Below, one piece after another: positions 16,021 to 25,396 of a stretch of DNA of 64,000 bases. Source of the DNA: Neobacillus cucumis (GTDB lineage: Bacteria > Bacillota > Bacilli > Bacillales > Cytobacillaceae). The DNA lies in assembly GCF_002860255.1 (NCBI RefSeq), contig NZ_PGVE01000037.1, positions 1 through 64,000 of the forward strand, given 5' to 3'. A program made the position numbers and the translations under genes. The number at the start of each line of letters is the position of its first letter. Position 1 is the stretch's first letter. Below the pieces are notes generated by a model. It worked only from the letters and a program-made list of their open reading frames with translations, made no database searches and was not told where the DNA came from.

Positions 16021-17679
16021 TTATATTTTAAACGAACTTTTTAATGAAACAATTCGGTTAAAGACAAGCTTATCAACTGTGGTATCCTTTGGATCGACGT
16101 TGAAATAGCCGTGGCGGAAGAACTGAAATTTATCCTGTGGTCGGCTTTCCCTCATGTTTGGCTCGACAAAGCCTTGCAGTACTTCTAATGATTTTGGATT
16201 TACATGATCAAGGAAAGACGTTTTTTCTTCCTCGCTGTTTACTTCAGAAGTTTCCAAAATAAGCGGCTCATATAAGCGGAATTCAGCTGGAACAGCATGG
16301 GTAGCTTCCACCCAATGAATGGTTCCTTTGACTTTTCTTCCTGTAAAGCCCGTTCCACTCTTAGTTTCTGGATCATAGGTACAGCGAAGTTCGACAACCT
16401 CACCATTTGCATCCTTTACAACTTCTTCACATTTAATGAAGTAAGCATGTTTTAAACGAACCTCATTGCCAGGGAATAAGCGGAAATATTTCTTTGGCGG
16501 ATTCTCCATGAAATCATCTTTTTCAATATAAATTTCACGAGAAAAAGGAATCTTTCTCATCCCCATATCTGGATTCTCTGGATTGATTTCTGCATCTAAT
16601 AATTCAATTTGGCCTTCTGGATAGTTGGTAATGACCACTTTTAACGGGTTTATAATCCCCATTGTCCGAGGTACCTTTAATTTTAAGTCTTCACGGACAT
16701 AATGCTCAAGCATTTGTGAATCAACTGCACCAGAACCTTTGTGAACACCTGTTTCTTTAACAAAGGCACGAATGGATTCCGGTGTAAAACCTTTTCTTCT
16801 CATACCGGAAATGGTCGGCATACGCGGGTCATCCCAGCCATCAACAAAGCCTTCTTCCACTAGCTGCTTAAGTTTCCGCTTACTCATTACAGTGTTGGTC
16901 ACATTCAAACGGCCGAATTCAATTTGCTGTGGTGTGCTCTTCATTTCACATTTTTCAACAACCCAATTATATAATGGACGTTGATCTTCAAATTCAATGG
17001 TACAAATGGAATGGGTTACCCCTTCAATGGCATCCTCAAGCGGATGTGCAAAAGCGTACATTGGGTAAATACACCATTTATCACCAGTATTATGATGTGT
17101 TGCATGGGCAATTCGATAAATAACGGGATCGCGTAGATTGATATTCGGTGAACTCATATCAATTTTTGCTCGGAGTACCTTTTCACCATTACCAAATTCA
17201 CCCGCACGCATCCGTTTAAATAGGTCAAGATTTTCTTCCACAGAACGGTCACGGAAAGGACTATTTTTCCCCGGCTCTGTTAAGGTGCCTCGGTATTCAC
17301 GTATTTCATCTGCTGACAGGTCATCCACATAAGCAAGTCCTTTTTCAATTAATAAAACTGCTCGGTTGTACATTTCCTCAAAATAATCGGAAGCAAAATA
17401 TAAGTTATCCCATTCAAATCCCAGCCATTTTACATCTTCCTTAATGGAGTTTACAAACTCGATATCTTCCTTTAATGGGTTGGTATCATCAAAACGTAAG
17501 TTGGTTTGTCCATTAAAATCATCAGCTAAACCGAAGTTAATGATAATGGATTTAGCATGTCCAATATGTAAATAGCCGTTTGGCTCTGGTGGGAATCGTG
17601 TCACGATCTTTTGGTGTTTACCTGATTCCAAATCTTTTATCATAATATCTTTTATGAAATTGGATGTTTGATTTTCCAC
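16021..17679 (-). CDS. glnS: Glutaminyl-tRNA synthetase
   Basis: 552-aa class I synthetase charging tRNA-Gln directly. The HIGH motif is seen as HIGHAKS near residue 40 and the KMSKS motif as VMSKRKL near residue 268. The C-terminal anticodon-binding beta-barrels are present, and the overall length matches E. coli GlnRS. Most bacilli lack GlnRS and make Gln-tRNA by GatCAB amidation, so this gene is probably a lateral acquisition. It starts at a GTG with AGAGG upstream. No T-box leader was found in the 220 bases before it. Confidence 0.93.
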   Translation of the reverse strand: MENQTSNFIKDIMIKDLESGKHQKIVTRFPPEPNGYLHIGHAKSIIINFGLADDFNGQTNLRFDDTNPLKEDIEFVNSIKEDVKWLGFEWDNLYFASDYFEEMYNRAVLLIEKGLAYVDDLSADEIREYRGTLTEPGKNSPFRDRSVEENLDLFKRMRAGEFGNGEKVLRAKIDMSSPNINLRDPVIYRIAHATHHNTGDKWCIYPMYAFAHPLEDAIEGVTHSICTIEFEDQRPLYNWVVEKCEMKSTPQQIEFGRLNVTNTVMSKRKLKQLVEEGFVDGWDDPRMPTISGMRRKGFTPESIRAFVKETGVHKGSGAVDSQMLEHYVREDLKLKVPRTMGIINPLKVVITNYPEGQIELLDAEINPENPDMGMRKIPFSREIYIEKDDFMENPPKKYFRLFPGNEVRLKHAYFIKCEEVVKDANGEVVELRCTYDPETKSGTGFTGRKVKGTIHWVEATHAVPAEFRLYEPLILETSEVNSEEEKTSFLDHVNPKSLEVLQGFVEPNMRESRPQDKFQFFRHGYFNVDPKDTTVDKLVFNRIVSLKSSFKI

Positions 17680-17902
17680 CTTTTCAACCTCTTTCTTCAG
17701 TGTCCTCCGGCCCTAAGTCAAAGCCCTGAACTTTTCTTAATATCTATTACATATAACATAAATTCTAATATTTTTCCATTGTTCCCAACAAATCATATTC
17801 AAAACAGAAAGATTATGAAAAAATATTAGTTTATATTGGTAAGCAAGTTGTAAAAAGGATAAAATGGTATCTTGAAGAAATTAAAAGGAAGAGGTAACTA
17901 AA

Positions 17903-18889
17903 ATGATAAAGTTTGCTACAGTAGGTACCGGGTGGATTACTGAATCTTTTATTCAAGCAGCAAGTCTTAGTGAACAATTCCAATTAGTTGGGGTGTACTC
18001 ACGGACTGAAGATAAAGCGAAACAACTCGCTAACCAATATAACGCCTCTCATTTTTATACTGATGTCGATGAAATGGCTAAAAGTGAAGAGATTGAGGCT
18101 GTATACATTGCATCGCCAAATTCTCTTCATTTTGAGCAGGCTCTTACATTTTTGAAAAATAAAAAGCATGTAATCTGTGAAAAACCGATTTTCTCAAATA
18201 CGGTTGAATTAGAAAAAGCCTACGAGACGGCTGAAGAAAATGGTGTTTATTTATTTGAAGCCATCCGAAATATCCATACGCCAAATTTTAAAATACTTAA
18301 GGAAAAACTGCCTATGGCAGGCCAGCTAAGAAGTGCGGTACTTCCATATATGAAGTACTCCTCCCGTTATGATTTGTTTTTAAAAGGTGAGGAGCCAAAT
18401 ATTTTTTCGAGCGTATATTCTGGCGGGGCACTTGTAGATTTAGGGGTTTATCCATTATATTTAGCGGTCTGCTTGTTCGGGGAACCTAAGAAGGTTTCTT
18501 ACCACCCTGTTGTTTTGAGAAGCGGTGTGGATGGCAGTGGAACATTATTATTAGATTATGAAGGATTTGTTTGTACTGTCCTTTGTTCTAAAATAGTAGA
18601 TTCCATTATTCCTTGTGAGATACATGGGGAGAAGGGGACATTTGTTCTTGAGGATGCTGCACCAATCTCAGAAATTAAGTATCTTGATACACATACAAAG
18701 GAAATTCAAATCTTAAGTGTGAATCAAGAAGAACAAAACATGGTTTACGAATGTATCAATATCGCAGGCATAATCGAAACCAATAATAATCAAGAATATG
18801 AGCAATTAAAGGATTGGAGTAAAATCGTTCTCAAAATTACAGAGGAAGCAAGGAAGCAAAATCAAATCGTATTTAATGCAGACAAATAA
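17903..18889 (+). CDS. Gfo/Idh/MocA-family NAD(P)-dependent oxidoreductase (YulF-like)
   Basis: 328-aa oxidoreductase. The N-terminal Rossmann fold starts with FATVGTGWITESF, a variant of GxGxxG. The conserved CEKPIFSN motif, with the catalytic Lys, lies near residue 95. A C-terminal substrate-binding domain contains GGALVDLGVYPLY. Such enzymes oxidise sugars, inositols or related polyols; the substrate cannot be read from the sequence. It stands alone between glnS (divergent) and a terminator. A GAAGAGGT ribosome site precedes the ATG. Confidence 0.85.
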   Translation: MIKFATVGTGWITESFIQAASLSEQFQLVGVYSRTEDKAKQLANQYNASHFYTDVDEMAKSEEIEAVYIASPNSLHFEQALTFLKNKKHVICEKPIFSNTVELEKAYETAEENGVYLFEAIRNIHTPNFKILKEKLPMAGQLRSAVLPYMKYSSRYDLFLKGEEPNIFSSVYSGGALVDLGVYPLYLAVCLFGEPKKVSYHPVVLRSGVDGSGTLLLDYEGFVCTVLCSKIVDSIIPCEIHGEKGTFVLEDAAPISEIKYLDTHTKEIQILSVNQEEQNMVYECINIAGIIETNNNQEYEQLKDWSKIVLKITEEARKQNQIVFNADK

Positions 18890-18930
18890 AAATACCAGCG
18901 GGTTCGGTCGAATCTGCTGGTATTTTTTTA
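18890..18930 (+). terminator. Terminator after the Gfo/Idh/MocA gene
   Basis: The AAATACCAGC/GCTGGTATTT stem is followed by TTTT directly after the stop codon. Confidence 0.85.
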
Positions 18931-19096
18931 ATTTGAAAATTACTTTATATTATTTGGATGCTAAATAAGTACTTGACAGATTTAAGAATGGTTATGTGAA
19001 ATTTTTTTGAAATGAAATCTGCCGATGATTAATATCACTTACCAGTTTCCTGGCGTTCATTATAGTTAGATTATTAATGAATGGAGGAAATTATAA

Positions 19097-20113
19097 ATGA
19101 AGTCAAAAGCTTGGTATAAGAAGCAGTTAAAACGTAAGCCTGTGCAGATCACCAGATATACTGTTCAAGCCGTGTTCTTGCTGTTTTCACTATATATAGG
19201 TCTGCAATTTTATCAATTTTACGAGCATTTTGTTACGAATGGTAAAACCCCTTTCGTCGAACGTCCATCTGCAGTAGAGGGATTTTTGCCAATCAGTGCC
19301 CTTGTCGCCCTGAAGGTTTGGCTGACCAGCGGGGATTTTGATGTCATTCATCCGGCAGGACTCGTTTTGCTCTCGTTTTTTGTTGGAGCGGGACTTCTTC
19401 TCCGAAAATCCTTTTGCAGCTGGATTTGTCCGGTAGGTACCGCAAATGAACTCATTGCCTGGGTTGGAAGAAAAATCTTTAAAAAGAACTTTGACATGCC
19501 CATGTGGCTTGTCTGGCTATTAACGCCTATAAAGTATGTTCTATTACTATTTCTTATTGGTATGGTTATTCAAATGGATATCTTTAGTGCCAAAAGTTTT
19601 TTGGTTGATAACTATAATAAGGTTTCAGATGTTAAAATGCTGCTCTTATTCTTAAACATTAGTGGATTTACTTTGAAGTTTCTTATTGTTATTTTCATTT
19701 TATCTTTATTGTTTAGAAACTTTTGGTGCCGATTCTTATGCCCTTATGGTGCAATCATTGGACTAGGCTCCATTTTCAGGATGACAAAAATTGTAAGAAA
19801 TGATGACTCATGTACAGATTGTGAGATGTGTACTAAGGTCTGCCCTCAGCGGTTAAAGGTTCATAAAATGGAAAAGGTTACTTCTCTTAATTGCTCAGCT
19901 TGTATATCTTGTGTAGAGGCATGTCCGATAAAGGACACATTGAATATGACCGTTGCAAGAAAGAAGGTAAATAAGTGGTTTGTTCCTGTGACGTTCTTTG
20001 TTTTCTTCTTCTTGGTGATTGGAGTGGCAATAATAACTGGCCACTGGAATACGATTATTACATACGAGGAATGGAAACAATTAATTCCTGATGCCCGTTA
20101 TATCGGTCATTAA
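19097..20113 (+). CDS. NapH/YccM-like membrane ferredoxin
   Basis: 338-aa membrane protein with about five helices and four cysteine groups. Two are CxxxCP motifs in cytoplasmic loops (CSWICPVG and CRFLCPYG). Two are classical [4Fe-4S] ferredoxin motifs (CTDCEMCTKVCP and CSACISCVEACP). This layout is that of NapH/NosR-C/CcoG-type quinol-linked electron carriers. It is monocistronic here, and its partner is not evident; the Mo-enzyme operon 14 kb upstream is only a speculative one. ATG is preceded by GGAGG. Confidence 0.8.
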   Translation: MKSKAWYKKQLKRKPVQITRYTVQAVFLLFSLYIGLQFYQFYEHFVTNGKTPFVERPSAVEGFLPISALVALKVWLTSGDFDVIHPAGLVLLSFFVGAGLLLRKSFCSWICPVGTANELIAWVGRKIFKKNFDMPMWLVWLLTPIKYVLLLFLIGMVIQMDIFSAKSFLVDNYNKVSDVKMLLLFLNISGFTLKFLIVIFILSLLFRNFWCRFLCPYGAIIGLGSIFRMTKIVRNDDSCTDCEMCTKVCPQRLKVHKMEKVTSLNCSACISCVEACPIKDTLNMTVARKKVNKWFVPVTFFVFFFLVIGVAIITGHWNTIITYEEWKQLIPDARYIGH

Positions 20114-20188
20114 TTTGAAATAAAAATCCTTCATTACACACACGCCCAACATTTTCATATATATATTAAAAAAAATGGGTGGGAAACA

Positions 20189-22156
20189 ATGAGTGGTTTA
20201 AATCGAGAGGTAATGCTTGTAATGCCTTACCTCCCTGCTGGAGCAGAAATCTTATATCACAACAATCAAGCCCTCATAAAATGGGGAGACCTGGATGGCG
20301 ATGGAATAAATGAAGTCTTCGGCATTTATCGTTATAATCAGGGGCAGTATTTATTTGTTTTAAAGAATACGTATGGTTCTTATTTATCGTATTTTCCCGT
20401 TACAAAGGCAGTTGAGAAAAGGGCTGTACGAATGCTTCATGAATCTTTTGAATTAAGAGCTGTTTATTTATTCCCAGCTGCTATTAGGGAAATTGGAGGC
20501 ACGAAATGGGGATATATCAATGCGAAAGGTTTTTTTAAGCTTCCCCCTATCTATGACAAAGCGGAGGATTTTCAAGACAATGATTTAGCGGTTGTCGGGC
20601 TATTGGATAAAGCCGGGATCATCAATGAAAAAGGGTATTTTATTGTTAGCCCCAAATATGATACGATTGAGCCCTTTTCAGAAGGCCGTTCAATTGTTAA
20701 TGATGGTGAAGGATTCAAGGTGATTGATGAGAGCGGTAAAGAGATTACCGAAAGGGCCTACTCTGTGATTGGAACGGAATATAAAGAGGGACGCGTTGAA
20801 GCGGCTGAAACTGATGAGCAAGGAAATTATCAATATGGGTATTTAAATAAAAGAGGAAAAGTGGTTATTGCGACTATCTATGAATCCGCCAGTGAATTTA
20901 CAGAAGGAAAAGCTGTCGTCAAATCTAAGGGAGGTCAGTATCAATTAATTGATCTGACAGGGAAGGTATTGCATACCTATCCATATGCATGGGTAGGCAA
21001 TTATGGTGAAAATCTACTTTCCTTTAAGAAAAGTAACGATGGGAAATATGGTTATATCGATGTGAAAGGACACATTGTCATAGAGCCAAAGTTTACAAAT
21101 GCCGATCGATTTATAGATGGTCGTGCCATCGTCAGTATAGAAATTAATCGTAATGAGAAATATGGAATTATCCATTCTAAAGGACTTTTTGTGTTGAAAG
21201 CTAATTATAACCAAATTTTGTATTTGGGAGAAAAACGCTATGCCATTGGGAAGGAGATTGACCCTAAACAGGCATGTATGCGCTCTGTTTTTGCAGTGTC
21301 TGATCATGAAGGCCGTATCTTGTCCGGTTTTATTTTTCGAGAAATCGGACTCTTTCACGACGGAATTGCGTCTGTCTCCGATGATCAGCATACCTACTTT
21401 ATAGATAATCAGGGGCACAAACTGAACCATCTTCCTCAAGTAAGCGGAAGCGGGTCGCTAAGCTTTGATAAGACTCTTATCAAAGGCGATATTGACCATC
21501 GTTTGATCTATTTTAATCAAAATAATCAGTTGATTTGGGAACAGACCAACATTCTTACATTAAATAGCAAATATGCAGTCGCAGAACATAAATATAAGCC
21601 CAATTATGATTATCTTGTTTATTATCCTGAGATTAAGGGGATGGACCATCCAGCCCAAGTAAATAAAATATTAAAGGAAATGGCAGGGGTAAAACAGGTA
21701 CCTTCCACCCCGTTGGAGTTCAATTATACAGGAGATTATGAGATTACCTATTTCAGGAAAAATTTATTGGTAATGGAACTAGTAGGGTATAACTATCCGT
21801 TTTGTGCTGCCCACGGTATGCCAATAAAAAAATACGCTCATATAAACCTTAAAACTGGCAGAGTGTATCAATTAAAAGATCTTTTTAAATCTGGGAGCCT
21901 TTATGTGAAGGTTATTAGTGATTTTATTGAGAAACAAATAAAAAGTAATGATCAGTATTCATATATCTTTCCAAATGAGTTCCATGGAATCCAAGCGAAT
22001 CAGCCATTTTTTATAGATGAAAAAGGTTTAAATGTCTTTTTTAACCCTTATGATATTGCTCCTTATGCAGCTGGTTTTCCGACATTTACAATCCCTTTTG
22101 GAGAACTTAAAGCATTTCTGGATGTTAACGGAGAATTTTGGAGGGCTTTTCAATAA
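20189..22156 (+). CDS. WG-repeat protein with C-terminal DUF3298 domain
   Basis: 655-aa protein. The N-terminus has an FG-GAP-like segment (GDLDGDGINEVFG). At least six WG repeats then follow (KWGYINAKG, AGIINEKGY, QYGYLNKRG, KYGYIDVKG, KYGIIHSKG and others, about residues 95-365). The C-terminal 200 residues look like a DUF3298/RsiV-type domain (MPIKKYAHINLKTG, EKGLNVFFNPYDIAPYAAG). WG repeats form beta-propeller-like binding surfaces; DUF3298 occurs in extracytoplasmic proteins, including the anti-sigma factor RsiV. No signal peptide is obvious. The partner or ligand is unknown. Confidence 0.75.
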   Translation: MSGLNREVMLVMPYLPAGAEILYHNNQALIKWGDLDGDGINEVFGIYRYNQGQYLFVLKNTYGSYLSYFPVTKAVEKRAVRMLHESFELRAVYLFPAAIREIGGTKWGYINAKGFFKLPPIYDKAEDFQDNDLAVVGLLDKAGIINEKGYFIVSPKYDTIEPFSEGRSIVNDGEGFKVIDESGKEITERAYSVIGTEYKEGRVEAAETDEQGNYQYGYLNKRGKVVIATIYESASEFTEGKAVVKSKGGQYQLIDLTGKVLHTYPYAWVGNYGENLLSFKKSNDGKYGYIDVKGHIVIEPKFTNADRFIDGRAIVSIEINRNEKYGIIHSKGLFVLKANYNQILYLGEKRYAIGKEIDPKQACMRSVFAVSDHEGRILSGFIFREIGLFHDGIASVSDDQHTYFIDNQGHKLNHLPQVSGSGSLSFDKTLIKGDIDHRLIYFNQNNQLIWEQTNILTLNSKYAVAEHKYKPNYDYLVYYPEIKGMDHPAQVNKILKEMAGVKQVPSTPLEFNYTGDYEITYFRKNLLVMELVGYNYPFCAAHGMPIKKYAHINLKTGRVYQLKDLFKSGSLYVKVISDFIEKQIKSNDQYSYIFPNEFHGIQANQPFFIDEKGLNVFFNPYDIAPYAAGFPTFTIPFGELKAFLDVNGEFWRAFQ

Positions 22157-22165
22157 AAAATAAAA

Positions 22166-22201
22166 AGCGTGTATCCTGAAAGGATATACGCTCATTTTTT
22201 T
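22166..22201. terminator. Bidirectional terminator
   Basis: A GCGTGTATCC/GGATATACGC stem has A- and T-runs on both sides. It is shared by the converging WG-repeat gene and the 22204 gene. Confidence 0.8.
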
Positions 22202-22203
22202 AT

Positions 22204-22572
22204 CTAGAGTTTTTTTCTCCTAAAAACTAACCAATAGAAGCTGAGACCGATAAATAAGAAAAGACATACAGCTGCAGGAACAACGTATTCTTTAAATGAA
22301 GGATCAGTACTTTGGTTTTTATTCATAAGCAAAACAGCATTTTCTGTCTCATTATTGGTGTGTTTTGTGTCTGTAGCTTGTATATTAGAATTCTTATTTG
22401 AGACTGTCACCAGAGTTAATGTTGAATTATTATGAATCGATTCTGTCTGAACAAAATCAAATTTAGGAGTGTATTTTTCTGAATGTGTATAAGCAAACCC
22501 ATTTGTTCCAGATAGAAAGAACAAAAACAATGCGATAAGTGCAATTCTGCTAAACATCATATTCAACTCCAA
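22204..22572 (-). CDS. Small exported protein with C-terminal membrane anchor
   Basis: Protein of at most 122 aa, unrecognised. It has an N-terminal signal peptide (hydrophobic to about residue 26, ending near GFAYT). A polar Ser/Thr/Asn-rich middle follows, then a transmembrane helix at about 93-115 ending in RRKKL, a stop-transfer tail. The layout resembles wall-spanning type I anchored proteins but without an LPXTG motif. The start may be the second Met codon (MMFSR). It is monocistronic. Confidence 0.55.
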   Translation of the reverse strand: MELNMMFSRIALIALFLFFLSGTNGFAYTHSEKYTPKFDFVQTESIHNNSTLTLVTVSNKNSNIQATDTKHTNNETENAVLLMNKNQSTDPSFKEYVVPAAVCLFLFIGLSFYWLVFRRKKL

Positions 22573-22799
22573 TATATTGTAATCCTGATGTATATTCTAT
22601 CATCAATTACACACGTTTAAATCGAATTACCGATAATGTTCACAAACCTTTCGAATTTACTACCATTCAACTTATTAGATACTTATTTACTTTATTTAGA
22701 ACATAAATGTTTGTTATAATGTTTTTAATGTGTTGTATTTTGCGGAAGTCATAAATTTGCCTCCTAAGTTTAATAATAATCAGAAAAGGGGGTATTTCA

Positions 22800-23639
22800 T
22801 TGGAACAGCCACAAGATAGTAAATTTGAAGAATCCTTTCTTCCAATGACATCCATTGGGAGTGGAATGGGCGTTTCTGTACTTCCAGATGTATATTGTTA
22901 CACTGATCAAATCGTCAATCTTGTCGTGGTAGGAACACCTTATGAATTTGTTTTAATTGACACAGGCATGCCAAAATCGGCAGAACAAATAAAGGACATG
23001 ATAAAAGAGCGCTTTGGAGAAAACGCCGTACCAAAGGCGATTATTCTAACACATGGGCATTTCGATCATGTCGGGTCCATCGTGTCTATATTAGAGGATT
23101 GGGAAATCCCAGTCTATGCCCATGACGATGAACTTCCGTATCTAACAGGGAAAAAGGATTATCCCCCTGGGGACCCAAATGTGGACCACGGACTGGTAGC
23201 CAAAATGTCTCCGATGTTTCCTAACCATGGAATTGACATTAGTAAGCATGTCCATCCGCTTCCAAGTGATGGAACAGTTCCTCATATGAATGGCTGGAAA
23301 TGGATACATACCCCTGGTCATACGCCAGGCCATATTTCTTTATTCCGTGAACAAGACAGAACGTTAATTGCGGGGGATGCCTTTGTCACCGTTAAACAGG
23401 AGTCCCTTTATAAAGTCATAACACAAACAAAGGAAATTAGCGGCCCTCCGAGATACTATACAACTGATTGGGATGCTGCTTATGAGTCAGTAAAAAAATT
23501 GGAGGCACTGAAGCCAAAAGTAGCTGTTACGGGACATGGGATTCCAATAAGCGGAGAGGAACTTTCCAAGGATCTTCAGTATTTAGTCGTTCATTTTGAT
23601 GAAATTGCTAAGCCTGAAAGTGGGAGATTTGTAAATTAG
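22800..23639 (+). CDS. MBL-fold metallo-hydrolase
   Basis: 279-aa metallo-beta-lactamase-fold protein. The metal-binding HGHFDHVGS motif is at about residue 82. Further ligands are HTPGHTPGH (about 172), the Asp of IAGDAF (about 195) and GHGIPI near the C-terminus. It could be a glyoxalase II-like thioester hydrolase, lactonase or other hydrolase; the substrate is not evident. The start is a TTG with AAAAGGGGG nine bases upstream. It is probably monocistronic, with a TATAAT box about 80 bases upstream (22715). Confidence 0.8.
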   Translation: MEQPQDSKFEESFLPMTSIGSGMGVSVLPDVYCYTDQIVNLVVVGTPYEFVLIDTGMPKSAEQIKDMIKERFGENAVPKAIILTHGHFDHVGSIVSILEDWEIPVYAHDDELPYLTGKKDYPPGDPNVDHGLVAKMSPMFPNHGIDISKHVHPLPSDGTVPHMNGWKWIHTPGHTPGHISLFREQDRTLIAGDAFVTVKQESLYKVITQTKEISGPPRYYTTDWDAAYESVKKLEALKPKVAVTGHGIPISGEELSKDLQYLVVHFDEIAKPESGRFVN

Positions 23640-23668
23640 GCTGCTTTAATCAGCAGCCATTTCATTTG
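23639..23668 (+). terminator. Probable terminator after the MBL hydrolase gene
   Basis: The GGCTGCT/AGCAGCC stem overlaps the stop codon and is followed by the weak T-tract ATTTCATTT. Confidence 0.55.
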
Positions 23669-23753
23669 AATTGCTTGTTCGTAATAAAGAATGTATTGGG
23701 GTATATATATTTAGAAAGAATGGTGTGTATTAGTATGCATTGAAGGAGGATTT

Positions 23754-24053
23754 ATGAAACCCTGTATTTTTTTGATCGCTGCTTGTTTAATGGATGCTGT
23801 CTTAACACATTTTGGTATCTCCTCAGGGTTCATTGAAGAAGGGAACCCGATGATGAGAGAAGTCATTGCTACAGGCTGGACCTATTTTTATCTTATTAAG
23901 ATTTTGCTGCCGCTTGTTCTGCTTGGTTTATTTTATTTAAGACCTTTTAAGGGAAGAATTCGAACGCTGCTTATTTCAACCTGTATTTTATATTTATCGG
24001 TCCTTGCTTATCACATGGTATGGATTGTCCTCTACCTAAATACTTCAACATAA
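23754..24053 (+). CDS. DUF5658-like small membrane protein
   Basis: 99-aa protein with three hydrophobic helices (about residues 3-22, 42-62, 70-92). The pattern of an N-terminal DAVLTHFG helix followed by EEGNPMMRE is typical of DUF5658 membrane proteins. Function unknown. GAAGGAGGA stands before the ATG. Confidence 0.6.
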   Translation: MKPCIFLIAACLMDAVLTHFGISSGFIEEGNPMMREVIATGWTYFYLIKILLPLVLLGLFYLRPFKGRIRTLLISTCILYLSVLAYHMVWIVLYLNTST

Positions 24054-24153
24054 TTCCAAACTAGACACCTTAAGAATAATAAGATAGTATCAATACGATA
24101 TCGAATTACAAATAATAAAGTAAAAATTGATTTAGATATAGAAGGAGTACACA

Positions 24154-25299
24154 ATGTTAAACACTTTACAACCGTTTCTACAGGAAGCATGGCAAAAGTC
24201 GGGCTTTCAAGCACCAACATCCATCCAAGAAACAGCCGTTCCTCTTATACTTGAAGGAAAAGATGTAATTGCCGAGTCGCCGACAGGGACAGGGAAGACA
24301 CTTGCTTATTTGCTCCCTTTATTAAATAAAATCGAGAGTAATACACCTTCCTTGCAGGCTGTTGTACTAGCTTCTTCGCAAGAGCTTGTTATGCAGGTTT
24401 ATCAAGTATTCCAAAAGTGGTCGGAAGGAAGCGGCATTAGAGGTACCTCCATTATTGGCGGGGCGAACTTAAAACGGCAGCTTGAAAAATTAAAGAAGAG
24501 ACCGCATGTAATTTTTGCTACACCTGGTCGTTTATTAGAGTTAATTAAGCAAAAAAAGGTGAAAATGCACGAGGTTAAAACGGTAGTTCTTGATGAAGGC
24601 GATCAGTTGTTAATTCCGGAGCATGTAAAGAATGTTAAGCAAATCATTAAATCGACAATGGCTGACCGGCAAGTCATATTATTTTCAGCCACTATGAAAC
24701 AGGCAACAGAAAAGTTAGCTAAGGAATTGGCTAAAGAACCTGAGGTATTGCGAATTGAAAAAGACGAGATCGCCTCTTCAGGAGAGGTAGAACATATCTA
24801 TTTTTTATGTGAGCAAAGGGATAAAATTAAGCTCCTAGAAAAAATTGCTCGTTTAGAGAAAAGTAAATCCTTAGCTTTTATTAATGATATAGGTGAGATT
24901 CAGGTATTTAAAGAAAAATTGTTGTTTAAAGAGTTATCTATTGGCATTCTCCATAGTGATATGAAAAAGTTAGAACGTCAGGCAGCTTTAAAGGATTTTC
25001 GTGATGGAAAGATGAAAATGCTAATTGCTACAGATATTGCTGCCCGAGGGTTAGATATTCAGGGAGTAAGCCATGTTGTTCAGATAGACTTTCCGAAGGA
25101 TATTAGCCAATATGTACACAGAGCTGGAAGGACGGGAAGAATGGGGGCTAATGGTACCGTCATTTCATTAGTAACCGAGCGTGAAGAACGGGAACTAAAG
25201 CGCTTTTGCCGTGAATTACAAATTCCGCTCCATAAAAGAGTCTTTTACCAAGGGAAAATTGTGGCGGAGGAACAAAGAAGGCAACAGCTTAAAAAGTAA
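24154..25299 (+). CDS. DEAD-box RNA helicase, YfmL-like
   Basis: 381-aa two-domain helicase core without C-terminal RNA-binding extension, the size of B. subtilis YfmL (linked to 50S ribosome assembly). Motifs visible are SPTGTGKT (I), TPGRLL (Ib), DEGD in place of DEAD (II), SAT (III), ATDIAARGLD (V) and HRAGRTGR (VI). The DEGD variant keeps the metal-coordinating Asp-Glu pair. A GAAGGAG ribosome site precedes the ATG. A cold-shock or ribosome-biogenesis role is by analogy. Confidence 0.85.
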   Translation: MLNTLQPFLQEAWQKSGFQAPTSIQETAVPLILEGKDVIAESPTGTGKTLAYLLPLLNKIESNTPSLQAVVLASSQELVMQVYQVFQKWSEGSGIRGTSIIGGANLKRQLEKLKKRPHVIFATPGRLLELIKQKKVKMHEVKTVVLDEGDQLLIPEHVKNVKQIIKSTMADRQVILFSATMKQATEKLAKELAKEPEVLRIEKDEIASSGEVEHIYFLCEQRDKIKLLEKIARLEKSKSLAFINDIGEIQVFKEKLLFKELSIGILHSDMKKLERQAALKDFRDGKMKMLIATDIAARGLDIQGVSHVVQIDFPKDISQYVHRAGRTGRMGANGTVISLVTEREERELKRFCRELQIPLHKRVFYQGKIVAEEQRRQQLKK

Positions 25300-25302
25300 G
25301 AT

Positions 25303-25334
25303 GAAAGCAGTGGTATATTCCACTGCTTATTTTC
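25303..25334 (+). terminator. Terminator after the helicase gene
   Basis: A GCAGTGG/CCACTGC stem with flanking GAAA/TTTTC pairing and TTATTTTC follow the stop codon. Confidence 0.65.
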
Positions 25335-25396
25335 ATGAGAAAAAAGGATTTATGGGGGTTACACTTGAACTATAGTGAGAATAGGGGGGACAATTC

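Noticed and set aside
17680..17902. T-box leader for glnS
   Set aside because: No T-box motif (AGGGTGGnACC-like) or terminator hairpin was found on the minus strand before the GTG start.
22667..22855. 62-aa minus-strand frame overlapping the MBL hydrolase start
   Set aside because: No ribosome site, AT-driven composition, and antisense to a well-supported gene and its promoter.
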